From contig JBFNJI010000006.1 of assembly GCA_040793985.1 (NCBI GenBank), positions 170,899 to 234,898 on the forward strand: 64,000 nt of DNA, in the 5' to 3' direction. Source of the stretch: Thiodiazotropha sp040793985 (GTDB taxonomy: Bacteria > Pseudomonadota > Gammaproteobacteria > Chromatiales > Chromatiaceae). A model generated the notes under the pieces. That model saw only the letters and a list, made by a program, of their open reading frames with translations, searched no databases and was not told where the DNA came from. Position numbers and translations under genes: made by a program. Positions 1 through 8,558 of the stretch are shown here, piece by piece (within the stretch, counting starts at the first letter, position 1; the number at the start of each line of letters is the position of its first letter).

Positions 1-1936
1 CAACCAGACTGGTATAGGGGGAGATAAGCTGATGCTTCAGTGCCAGGTCGACCACCGCCTGGCGTTTAGCATCCGCAGCGATTTCATCGGCAGGCAGTGC
101 CAGCAGACCCGCTATTCGCCGCCTCGCCCAGAGTGCGTGCAGTCCTGTCTCCTCCCCGCTGGACGCCAGATCGAGGACCTGATGCCATGAATCCTTGCCC
201 CGACTGCCTTCGAGTACCAAACTCCCCCTGAGCCGTCTCCCCCTGATGGAGATCATCAGCGGTTCACCCCGGTAGAGATCCGGGAGGCGTTGCGGCTCAA
301 TCTCGATATCGCCGGGACCCTGCCAGGCGATATCGATATGCGTCATCGCGGGGTGTTCGAGTTTCTCAAACAGGGTCTGCATACGCTCCGCGACTTCATT
401 CAAATCACCGATGTAGCTGAAACTGCCCCGTCCATACTCCGCAGCACGCTGCATGAACAGCGAATTCGGTGCCGATCCGATGCCGATGGTAAAGAGCCGG
501 CTCTCACCCAGCCTTCTGCGGATCAGCTCGAACAGCGCCTTTTCGTTACCGACGCTGCCATCCGTGAGAAACACTACCTGGCGCAGTCGCCCTGCTTCAT
601 CTCGGTCCCGCAGCGCCATCTCGAGGGCCGGAAGCATCTCCGTGCCCCCCTCCGCCTGCAGTCTGTCGATAAACCGCAGCGCCCGCCGCAGATTCTCCCT
701 GTTGGCCGGCAGAGGCGATGAGAAGAGTGAGCGGCTGTGGCTATTGAAACCGATAAGATTGAATCGATCGCTGTTTTTCAGGCGTCCTATTGCCAGTCTC
801 AAGGCAGCCTTGGCCTGATCCATCGACGGCCCATGCATAGAACCGGAGTGATCGATTACGAAGACCAGATCCCGCTGCAGCGGTTCTCCAAGCCGATCTC
901 CTTCGGGAGGCATTATCATCACCAGCGCATATTCGTCACCCTGCCATTGGTCGGTGAAGTGCGCACTTCTCGGTGCAGAGCCGGGTTCCGGTTGCCAGCT
1001 CAAGAGAAAGTCCCGCTCCGCTGGCACTGCACCATCGACCAGACGCAGATTAACGACGCCCTGCTCATCCACGGTTTCCAACATCGGGTGGTAGTGGCTG
1101 TCGACACGCTGCAGCGGTATACCGGCGTTCAGCCTGATCCGGATCGAGAGCGGATTGATCTTGCCGTAGCTGGGATCCATGACCGGGGGCGTGATCTGAC
1201 TCGCATCCATCACCTGATCCGTATCCGGCGCCCATCCGGCGAAAGCCCGCGTTGCGAGTCTCTCTGAGGCAAGCGGTTTCCCCGGAATGTAGCGCGGTGC
1301 GACCACCAACGGCATCCGCAGTTCAAAGCGACCATTCCCGTAGTGAACCTGTTGCTGAAATTCAATGGCGATACGAATCTCTTCATACGGGGCGATGTTA
1401 CCCAGGGAGACGGAAAAGATATTCTCTCGCTGCTGCTTCAGCAGACTGGCCTTACGCCCCTCATCCCTGGCCTTTGTGTAGATCCTCTGTGCCACTCTGC
1501 GCTCTTCGATCCGTCCCTCGATAAGACGCTCGCCTATCTGCATCCTGAGCCGTTCAACAGCGGACGATTCTGGCAGGGGAAACTGATAACTTCCCTCCAT
1601 CCATGATTGACTGGGGTTACGGAAGAGGTGTTCGACACGCACCCTGGCAAGCATGCCGTTGATATCGATCTGTAGATCGCTTTGCAACAGGGGTGCCTGC
1701 TGCAGCATTTGACCATCCAAGGCCTGCAATTGGAGTATCGCAGCCTCCTCCCTGAGGCCGTCCGCTGCAACGTTATTCCAACCAAACACGATTAGAATCA
1801 ACAGGATGCTACCTGAAAGGCCGGCAAATACAGTGGCCAGCAGGGAGAACACAAGATCCCGCAACAGGCATCTGTTGCCGAAACTCAGCCCCGATCCTGA
1901 AATCTGCGGCGGACTAATGGCGCTCTTTTGTCGCAC
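1..1936 (-). CDS. VIT/VWA surface protein of a proteobacterial dedicated sortase system (C-terminus off window)
   Basis: The frame stays open to the left edge, so only the N-terminal about 645 residues are present. It starts at a GTG (1934-1936) behind a GGAGG, then has one membrane segment near residues 27-50, a VIT (inter-alpha-trypsin inhibitor) domain at about 70-200, and a von Willebrand A domain with an intact MIDAS: DHSGSM in the first strand and LTDG later. This order matches the marine proteobacterial sortase-target family, which ends in an LPxTG-like signal; that end and the sortase itself would lie beyond the window. The likely role is a cell-surface adhesin or ligand-binding protein anchored by a dedicated class sortase. 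The OmpA-type gene lies 135 bases upstream on the same strand. No ATG-started reading frame covers it, because the start is GTG and the gene is cut by the window edge. Confidence 0.85.
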   Translation of the reverse strand, partial: MRQKSAISPPQISGSGLSFGNRCLLRDLVFSLLATVFAGLSGSILLILIVFGWNNVAADGLREEAAILQLQALDGQMLQQAPLLQSDLQIDINGMLARVRVEHLFRNPSQSWMEGSYQFPLPESSAVERLRMQIGERLIEGRIEERRVAQRIYTKARDEGRKASLLKQQRENIFSVSLGNIAPYEEIRIAIEFQQQVHYGNGRFELRMPLVVAPRYIPGKPLASERLATRAFAGWAPDTDQVMDASQITPPVMDPSYGKINPLSIRIRLNAGIPLQRVDSHYHPMLETVDEQGVVNLRLVDGAVPAERDFLLSWQPEPGSAPRSAHFTDQWQGDEYALVMIMPPEGDRLGEPLQRDLVFVIDHSGSMHGPSMDQAKAALRLAIGRLKNSDRFNLIGFNSHSRSLFSSPLPANRENLRRALRFIDRLQAEGGTEMLPALEMALRDRDEAGRLRQVVFLTDGSVGNEKALFELIRRRLGESRLFTIGIGSAPNSLFMQRAAEYGRGSFSYIGDLNEVAERMQTLFEKLEHPAMTHIDIAWQGPGDIEIEPQRLPDLYRGEPLMISIRGRRLRGSLVLEGSRGKDSWHQVLDLASSGEETGLHALWARRRIAGLLALPADEIAADAKRQAVVDLALKHQLISPYTSLV

Positions 1937-2071
1937 GATGCACCTCCCTGCAGACCTGCCGCTGCCGGCTTCGCCTCGCTGACCCACTACAGACCCAGCG
2001 GTAACTGTCGCGAGTCAGTCTCTCAGGGGAGCTGTAGACAAACTCCTCGCTCAGAGGCTGGCGGTAGAACT

Positions 2072-2764
2072 TCACGACTCCTCTCCTTTCAGCAGAGAGA
2101 GCTGAACCATTCTGTCATAGGCCAAACCCTCCAGGTCCTGGATGGGATATCTCGCCTCTGCCTTGCCGATATAGTGGAGCTCCATTCGGGACGCAGGTAG
2201 TCCTGATTCGAGCAGCACTGCGGCCACTGCATCCGCCCGCCGCTTGCTGAGCATCTTGTTGTACGCATCACTGCCGCGCACATCCGCACCTGCACGGATT
2301 TCCAGCTTCAATTCCGGAAATGCCTGCAGCAGCAGCGCCAGGGCTTTAAGCTGCTCGCCGATTCCAGGTTCGATATCGGCACTGTCACTGCGAAACCCGA
2401 GACAAAAAGTGTAACCCTGCTGCAAGGCCGCGATCCTGGCAGATGACTTGTCACGCTGTCGCTGAAAGAGCGCCTGATGCTCCGAGGCGGCCTGCTGTTC
2501 TCTCTGCTGCAACCGCTGGAGCGCCCCCAGTTCGGCATCCAACTCGCCCAGTTGCTGTTTCCGTGATTCCAGCTCACCAAGCATGGCACCACCACTCAAT
2601 CCCACTACAATCCCTGGCGGTCCACCAACCAGACCACCCAACACTAGACCGACCATGGACCCGGTGAATACACCTTTTTCTACCTCTTGCTCCCCTTGAT
2701 CCGCCTGTAAAACCGAGCCAAACAGGAGAGTTGAAATTGCCAATGCTACGACTGTCCGCTTCAT
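2072..2764 (-). CDS. OmpA-family peptidoglycan-associated protein of the sortase system
   Basis: A 230-residue protein starting at MKRTVVALAI behind an AAGAGGT ribosome site; a longer in-frame extension to 2932 has no signal-peptide logic. It has a signal peptide (cut near residue 20), a glycine-rich hydrophobic stretch (about 30-60), a coiled coil (about 65-115), and a C-terminal OmpA/Pal-like domain with the SKRRADAVAAVL and GSDAYNK features that bind peptidoglycan. Proteobacterial sortase loci typically carry such a peptidoglycan-associated partner, and this gene is upstream of, and co-oriented with, the VIT/VWA gene. The inferred role is to tie the surface-anchoring machinery to the cell wall. 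Confidence 0.85.
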   Translation of the reverse strand: MKRTVVALAISTLLFGSVLQADQGEQEVEKGVFTGSMVGLVLGGLVGGPPGIVVGLSGGAMLGELESRKQQLGELDAELGALQRLQQREQQAASEHQALFQRQRDKSSARIAALQQGYTFCLGFRSDSADIEPGIGEQLKALALLLQAFPELKLEIRAGADVRGSDAYNKMLSKRRADAVAAVLLESGLPASRMELHYIGKAEARYPIQDLEGLAYDRMVQLSLLKGEES

Positions 2765-3056
2765 CTGATATACCTCTTGATCTTGAACCAGCGTGCCATC
2801 CCTGGCGTAATGGATGACTCCTGTACAGCGCCGGTATCTGTTGTTACCGAGATCAATTTCAGCGCATAGAAATGGCATTAACGGCACTAAAGCGGGGCAG
2901 GACGGGGGCAGAATATGGCGACAATCTGTCACTTCAGGTATAAGAATCCACTTCCTGGAAACTAATTCTTAAAAAATGGATACGATTTCGGCTAAAGTTA
3001 CAGTTTAAGGATGCTATCAAGCCGTAGGTAACCGCAAGGAATCCCCAGTTATAAGA

Positions 3057-3476
3057 ATGAAAACCGCCTACTTCGCAATTGCTATCGGTTTATTGTTGTG
3101 TTTTAGCGAAGCGGCACAATCCATCGATCTCGTCATCAATCTTGATGTCCCCGAAAAGACACTTTCGCGCCATACCGCACGCTCGATCTTCAGTATGCGT
3201 ACGACTCAATGGCCTGATGGTAAGCCCATCCAGGTCTTCGTGATGGGTGATAAGAGCAAACTCCACAAGGAATTCAGTAAACAGCTGCTTGGACTCTTTC
3301 CCCATCAATTGCGGCGCGCCTGGAACCGAAAAATCTACTCCGGTATGGGACAGGCACCCGTAAAGGTTGAGTCCGAGTATGAAATGCGGGAACAAATTGC
3401 AAACACTCCCGGTGCTATCGGTTATCTGTCTGAAGGTTTTACAAATGAGCATGTACGGAGGATCAGCATTGAATAG
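3057..3476 (+). CDS. Small periplasmic PBP-like (phosphate-binding-protein-like) protein
   Basis: A 139-residue protein with a clear signal peptide (about residues 1-22) followed by a single short domain of the PstS-like periplasmic binding superfamily. The typical elements are a TARSIFSMRTTQWPDG segment, a loop containing FSKQLLG, and a C-terminal GAIGYLSEGF motif. It is about half the length of a complete PstS, so it is probably a ligand sensor or accessory rather than an ABC-transport binding protein; no ABC genes are near. It begins an operon with the porin and the GGDEF/EAL protein, overlapping the next gene by 8 bases. It may report a periplasmic anion or small ligand to the downstream signalling enzyme, but that is inference. 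Confidence 0.7.
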   Translation: MKTAYFAIAIGLLLCFSEAAQSIDLVINLDVPEKTLSRHTARSIFSMRTTQWPDGKPIQVFVMGDKSKLHKEFSKQLLGLFPHQLRRAWNRKIYSGMGQAPVKVESEYEMREQIANTPGAIGYLSEGFTNEHVRRISIE

Positions 3477-4650
3477 CTGGCGTTGTATGACTTTTCTGGT
3501 TTTATTCCACCTCCCATGCGGTGGCGTGGCCACCGCTCATGCGGACGGATACAACGGCATGTTTCAGGTTCACGGGTTTCTTACCCAGGCCTATGTGAAG
3601 TCTACCGACAACCATTTTTTCGGCGACAGCGAAGACGGCAGCTTCGATTTTCGCGAATTGGGGATTAATGCCTCCTACCGCTTTTCACCCCGGATATTGG
3701 CCTCTGCGCAACTGCTCTCTCGAAGTGCGGGTGAGATGTATGATGGCTCACCCGATCTGGATTTCGCGCAACTGGATTACACCATCCACACGAATGAAAA
3801 CGATCGTATCGGCTTGATTGTCGGTCGCAGTAAAAACAGCTTTGGCTTCTACAATGATACCCGGGATGTGGCGGCAACCCGACCAGGTATTTTCATGCCC
3901 CAGGCCATCTACTGGGATCGCGTGCGCAATATGGTGCTCTCCAGTGACGGCGGGCAACTCCATGTTGAACGGCAACATGACAACCATCTATTTGAATTAC
4001 GTTTAATCGGAGGGAAAACCCCCATCGATGAAAATGTCGAGAACTCCTATCTGAATCCACTCTTTAATCCTAGAATGGATCAAGATGGCATCACCCTGGG
4101 AGGCAGGCTTCTCTACGAGTGGGACGGCGGCCGGTTCAGACTGGCCTTCAGCGGCGCCTCCCTGACCCTGGATGCGCGTACAAGCCTGTTCCCCCCCGGA
4201 GAGATCGAGATCGATTATCGTGTATTATCGGCACAATATAACGAAGGTCGATGGAGCCTGACCCTGGAGTATATGGATCAACCCATAGATTACATCGGAT
4301 TCAGCGATCAACTCGACATTGCCGATACCACCGTGGACGGTATCTACCTTCAAGGGAACTATCGCCTGCACGAGGATTGGGAAATATTCGCCCGTTACGA
4401 AGAGAGCCACTATGACAAGAATGACAGAGACGGTAGCCAGAGCAGCGCCAAACTCGGCCCGCCCGCACATTCATTCTTCAGTGAATTATGGACCATGGGT
4501 ATCCTCTGGGAGCCGACCGAGCAGCTGATGTTGCGCGCAGAATTCAGCCAAATCGATGGCACCATATTCCTTTCCAATCTGGAAAATGACCCGGGTGGTA
4601 GTGAACGGAAGTGGAACCTGTTTTCTCTGCTTGTCTCCTACAGTTTCTGA
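3469..4650 (+). CDS. Outer-membrane porin-like beta-barrel
   Basis: I chose the TTG at 3469 (393 residues) because GGAGG at 3457-3461 sits at good distance and the resulting N-terminus is a proper signal peptide ending HADG; in-frame ATGs at 3451 and 3487 are alternatives. The mature protein is rich in alternating aromatic/polar strands and ends in VSYSF, a typical C-terminal phenylalanine barrel signature. The sequence opens FQVHGFLTQAYV, as in many uncharacterised proteobacterial porins. It follows the PBP-like gene with 8 bases of overlap and precedes the GGDEF/EAL gene by 9 bases, so the three are surely co-transcribed. The substrate is not evident. Confidence 0.75.
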   Translation: MNSWRCMTFLVLFHLPCGGVATAHADGYNGMFQVHGFLTQAYVKSTDNHFFGDSEDGSFDFRELGINASYRFSPRILASAQLLSRSAGEMYDGSPDLDFAQLDYTIHTNENDRIGLIVGRSKNSFGFYNDTRDVAATRPGIFMPQAIYWDRVRNMVLSSDGGQLHVERQHDNHLFELRLIGGKTPIDENVENSYLNPLFNPRMDQDGITLGGRLLYEWDGGRFRLAFSGASLTLDARTSLFPPGEIEIDYRVLSAQYNEGRWSLTLEYMDQPIDYIGFSDQLDIADTTVDGIYLQGNYRLHEDWEIFARYEESHYDKNDRDGSQSSAKLGPPAHSFFSELWTMGILWEPTEQLMLRAEFSQIDGTIFLSNLENDPGGSERKWNLFSLLVSYSF

Positions 4651-4659
4651 GCCTTAGAC

Positions 4660-7575
4660 ATGAACCCAGCTAACAAGCCCGCACAGGACCAGACTGATAC
4701 GCAGCAAAAACAGCGCTTCTTTCTAAGTCTGAAGTGGAAGGTCGTGCTGCTGTTCAGCCTGGTCCTGTTCATCATCAATGCCGGCTTGGCGGGCATGGGC
4801 TATCTCCAGCAGCGCAAGCTTTTCGATACCTATCAGGAACGGATACTGCAACAACACAGCAGGCAGGTACAGTCTCTGCTCAACGCCAGCTTTTTCCGTT
4901 TGGAGCAAATAGCGCTGATGATTCCAGCTTTGTCGGATGTGGCGACAGCATCCGATGATTTGAGTTTGGGGAATAAACTCCAAAGGTTCTTTCAACACAG
5001 CGAGGCGACCCTTGAGATTGACTGGGGACTGGAAGAGGCCGCCTTTTACAACCAGGCAAGCGTGTTGCAATTCGATTGGCAAACAGGAGCTCTTGACGAC
5101 TCATTCACGGAGCTTATCGATACGGTAAATCGCCTCGAAGTACCGTTAACCAAGCTTTACTGCGACATTCGCTGCAGACAATACGTTGCCGTACCGCTTC
5201 TGGACAGAGGGAAGCATGCTGGTGTAATTCTGCTCGGCAGGTCGCTGGCCGATGTAATCATAGAGTTCAAGGAGCTTGCGAAGACCGATGTCGCAATCAT
5301 CAATCGTCCCGATGAACCGGAAAAGTTAGCGGGCAGGAACCGCTTCCTGACAGATTGGCAGCGTTACATAGCCGGATCCAGCAATTTAAGCCAACTTATA
5401 CCACTGTTACAGTCAGCCGCCAGTCAAATCGAGCTGAAACAATTACGGAAAAGCAAGTTCACCACCATCAGGGACGGCGAGCACTACGGGCTCAGCCTGA
5501 TACCCGCCGGCAGCGACACCTCCGCCATGTCCACAGACTTCGTGGTTGCCAGCAATATCACCCAGGTGGTAAACCAGATCAAACAGGCTACTACCCAATC
5601 GATAGTCATCGGCATAATCGGTTTTGCGGTATCCGAACTGCTGCTGGCACTGTTCCTCTGGCAACCGATGAAACGACTGTTGATGATCTCGGACAGCCTT
5701 CCTTTACTGGCCAAAAACGCGTTTCACGAGGTGCGAAGCAAACTATCCCTCAAACATCGGGATTGGTATCAGGATGAAATCGATATTGCCAGCGATTCCG
5801 CTATCCAGCTGACTCATACCCTGGAACACCTGCACAACGAGATCAAAACCAATACCGAGAATCTCATTAAACGCGGCAAGGAGTTGGCACTCGAACGTGA
5901 CTTTCTCAATACCATCATGGAGAGTGCCCAGGTAATCATCCTGACCCAGGATTGCAACGGTGCCATACTTACCATCAACCCGGAGGGCGGAGAGTTTATC
6001 GGCGTCAGAAACTATGAACCAGGCACCCGCCATTTCTGCGATCTCTTTATGAATGTCGATGACATAAAAGAGATGAAGCATGTCATGCTGCGGCTGAGCG
6101 ATCGCATGATCAACTCTTACCAACACGACGCAAGCGCCCTCTCTTCAGATGGACAGAAGAAGACCATCTCATGGGTTCACTCCCCATTGGCGGGAAAACA
6201 CGATTCCGATGAAACAGTGATCCTCTCGGTGGGACTCGACATTACCGACAGGGAGGTTGCGGAGGAACGCCTCGCATGGCTTGCCAAACACGATCCGCTG
6301 ACCGAACTCTGCAACCGGCGTAATTTTCAGACGGAATTTGAAAAGATTATTACTCTTGCAGAACGCTATCACCATGATACTGCACTACTCTTTTTCGATC
6401 TTGATCAGTTCAAATATGTCAACGATGCAAGCGGTCACCAGGCAGGCGATGCCCTGCTCCAGATTGTTGCGAGAAAGCTTAGGGAAATCACCCGATCCAC
6501 CGACCTCCTGGCCCGGCTCGGTGGCGACGAGTTCGCGATAGTCATCCCCGAAACCGGTATCTCCGGCGCCACCCGTTTCGCCGACAAGCTTTTGTCCGAG
6601 CTTAAACAGATCACGATTCCGCTAAAGGGTCACAGCCATCGCATTTCTGCAAGTATCGGAATCGTCACCTATCCAAAGCATGGCGCTACCACCGAAGAGC
6701 TGATCTCGAATGCGGATCTTGCCATGTACCAGGCAAAGGAGAGCGGCAGGGATCAATGGCATATTTTCTCCAGTCGCGAACAGGCCCGTGAAGCGATGAG
6801 TGACAGGGTCACCTGGAAAGACAAGATCGAACAGGCCTTGGTTGACAACCGGTTCGTACTCCACTACCAACCCATCATGGAGTTGGCGACCGGCGAAATA
6901 ACCCATTATGAAGTGCTTATCAGAATGGTTGAGGACGACGGTTCGCTCGCCATGCCGGGTAAATTTATCCCGGTCGCGGAACGAACGGGATTGATACATC
7001 AAATCAATCGCTATGTACTGACCGCCTCGATTCAGCAACTCGCCAGTATAAATCAGGAAGAGCAGAATATAACACTCTCGATAAACCTATCCGGACGGCT
7101 TGTCGAAGATCCCGATTTGCTTTCACAACTGACGCGACTTCTCAACTCCAGCGGCATCAATCCAGAACACCTGGTGTTCGAACTGACAGAGACCGCAGCT
7201 CTCGCGGATGTCAACGCGGCGGTCGAACTCATGAATGAGCTTCAAGCCCTGGGCTGCCATTTTGCCCTCGACGATTTCGGCGTTGCCTTCTCCTCTTTTT
7301 ACTATCTCAGGGAACTGCCACTGGATATTGTCAAGATCGACGGATCCTTCATTAAAAACCTGACTACAAACCCCAAGGACCAGGTTTTCGTCAAGGCATT
7401 GACCCAGATGGCCAGTGCCCTGGGTAAGGTAACGGTTGCCGAGTTTGTGGAGGACGAGTCTACGCTGAGGCTGCTCAAGGAGATCGGCGTCGCCTATGCT
7501 CAAGGCTACTATATTGGCAGGCCTGCAGCAGAAATTCCCGTCGTTTCCAAGCTGAACTCATCTGTCTCGATTTAA
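4660..7575 (+). CDS. Membrane sensor with PAS, GGDEF and EAL domains (c-di-GMP turnover)
   Basis: A 971-residue inner-membrane protein. TM1 is near residues 25-48, then a periplasmic sensor region of about 260 residues, TM2 near 315-338, a linker/coiled coil, a PAS domain (about 415-540), GGDEF (about 550-715) and EAL (about 725-965). The cyclase motif GGDEF is intact at 621-625. The phosphodiesterase motif reads EVL (751-753) in place of EAL, but the other catalytic features, NLSG, ELTET, DDFG (871-874), KIDGSF and the final QGYYIG, are kept, so hydrolysis of c-di-GMP is plausible. It ends an operon with a PBP-like protein and a porin and sits between the two halves of the sortase locus, suggesting c-di-GMP control of surface attachment. 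Which activity dominates cannot be read from sequence. Confidence 0.9.
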   Translation: MNPANKPAQDQTDTQQKQRFFLSLKWKVVLLFSLVLFIINAGLAGMGYLQQRKLFDTYQERILQQHSRQVQSLLNASFFRLEQIALMIPALSDVATASDDLSLGNKLQRFFQHSEATLEIDWGLEEAAFYNQASVLQFDWQTGALDDSFTELIDTVNRLEVPLTKLYCDIRCRQYVAVPLLDRGKHAGVILLGRSLADVIIEFKELAKTDVAIINRPDEPEKLAGRNRFLTDWQRYIAGSSNLSQLIPLLQSAASQIELKQLRKSKFTTIRDGEHYGLSLIPAGSDTSAMSTDFVVASNITQVVNQIKQATTQSIVIGIIGFAVSELLLALFLWQPMKRLLMISDSLPLLAKNAFHEVRSKLSLKHRDWYQDEIDIASDSAIQLTHTLEHLHNEIKTNTENLIKRGKELALERDFLNTIMESAQVIILTQDCNGAILTINPEGGEFIGVRNYEPGTRHFCDLFMNVDDIKEMKHVMLRLSDRMINSYQHDASALSSDGQKKTISWVHSPLAGKHDSDETVILSVGLDITDREVAEERLAWLAKHDPLTELCNRRNFQTEFEKIITLAERYHHDTALLFFDLDQFKYVNDASGHQAGDALLQIVARKLREITRSTDLLARLGGDEFAIVIPETGISGATRFADKLLSELKQITIPLKGHSHRISASIGIVTYPKHGATTEELISNADLAMYQAKESGRDQWHIFSSREQAREAMSDRVTWKDKIEQALVDNRFVLHYQPIMELATGEITHYEVLIRMVEDDGSLAMPGKFIPVAERTGLIHQINRYVLTASIQQLASINQEEQNITLSINLSGRLVEDPDLLSQLTRLLNSSGINPEHLVFELTETAALADVNAAVELMNELQALGCHFALDDFGVAFSSFYYLRELPLDIVKIDGSFIKNLTTNPKDQVFVKALTQMASALGKVTVAEFVEDESTLRLLKEIGVAYAQGYYIGRPAAEIPVVSKLNSSVSI

Positions 7576-7803
7576 TCCTTACCTGCCTGATCCAGGCTGT
7601 CTGTTATCAAATGAGTTTCAGCCTCGATATCCATTCGTCAATATTATCCGGAGATTGACAACATCAAGGGCAAAACCCGGCGCAGTGGGCTGTCCAATGC
7701 CGGGGCAAAGCGGAGAGCCAAAATAGTCTGCCGATCGAATGTTTCACTCCACCACGCAAAACGTACATAATTACAGGGTCGACAGTCAGCATTCAGAGGA
7801 AAA

Positions 7804-8505
7804 TTGATCAGCGTGGCAAAAAAACAGATCGCCATCATTGAAGATGAAGAGGTGATTCGTAACAACTATATCGAATATCTGAGCCGGCAGGGCTACTTGG
7901 CAACCGGCTATGCCAATCGGAATCATGCCTTGACTGCCTTCAGCAAGGCACTGCCCGACCTGGTCATCCTCGATATCGGTCTGGCGGATGAGATCGATGG
8001 CGGTTTCGAACTCTGCCGGGAGCTGCGCAATCGTTCCAAGACCCTGCCGATCATATTTCTTACCGCCCGGGACAGTGACTTCGACACCGTAGCCGGCTTG
8101 CGACTTGGCGCCGATGACTATCTCACCAAGGAGATCAGTCTGCCACACCTGATTGCGAGAATAGCTGCGCTGTTCCGACGTGTCGATGCCATGCAGCAAG
8201 AGCAACCAAGTCATACACTGCTGACCCGGGGAGAGTTGCAACTGGACCGTGAACGTCTCACCATTCAATGGAAGCAGATACCCATCAATCTCACTGTCAC
8301 CGAGTTTTGGATGCTTCACGCGCTGGTCCGCCACCCCGGCCATGTTCGAAGTCGGGACCAGCTGATGGAGGAGGCGCAGATATATGTTGACAAGGCCAGC
8401 ATCACTACCCACATCAAACGAATTCGCCGGAAATTCCAACAGGTCGACGCTGAATTCAAGCAGATCGAATCGGTCTATGGCGCTGGGTATCGCTGGAACA
8501 CCTAG
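7804..8505 (+). CDS. Sortase-system response regulator (OmpR/PhoB type)
   Basis: About 233 residues: a receiver domain with acidic pocket EDEE near residue 13 and phospho-acceptor Asp in LVILDIGL (residue 57 from the TTG start), Thr in FLTARD and Lys in YLTKE, then a winged-helix trans-acting domain. The start is either TTG at 7804 (AGAGGA close upstream) or GTG at 7813. It is 53 bases upstream of a large histidine kinase, and both match the response regulator and kinase pair of the proteobacterial dedicated sortase system. It should bind DNA as a tandem dimer and control the VIT/VWA-OmpA-sortase genes. Confidence 0.88.
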   Translation: MISVAKKQIAIIEDEEVIRNNYIEYLSRQGYLATGYANRNHALTAFSKALPDLVILDIGLADEIDGGFELCRELRNRSKTLPIIFLTARDSDFDTVAGLRLGADDYLTKEISLPHLIARIAALFRRVDAMQQEQPSHTLLTRGELQLDRERLTIQWKQIPINLTVTEFWMLHALVRHPGHVRSRDQLMEEAQIYVDKASITTHIKRIRRKFQQVDAEFKQIESVYGAGYRWNT

Positions 8506-8558
8506 CAATTCAAGAGCTACGGCCAGTTAACTCGCTCTCAGTTAGCTACGCAATCCCG

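Noticed and set aside
290..1606. Several plus-strand frames of 90-176 codons at the left edge
   Set aside because: They mirror the minus-strand VIT/VWA gene, which has full domain content and a good ribosome site but no ATG start.
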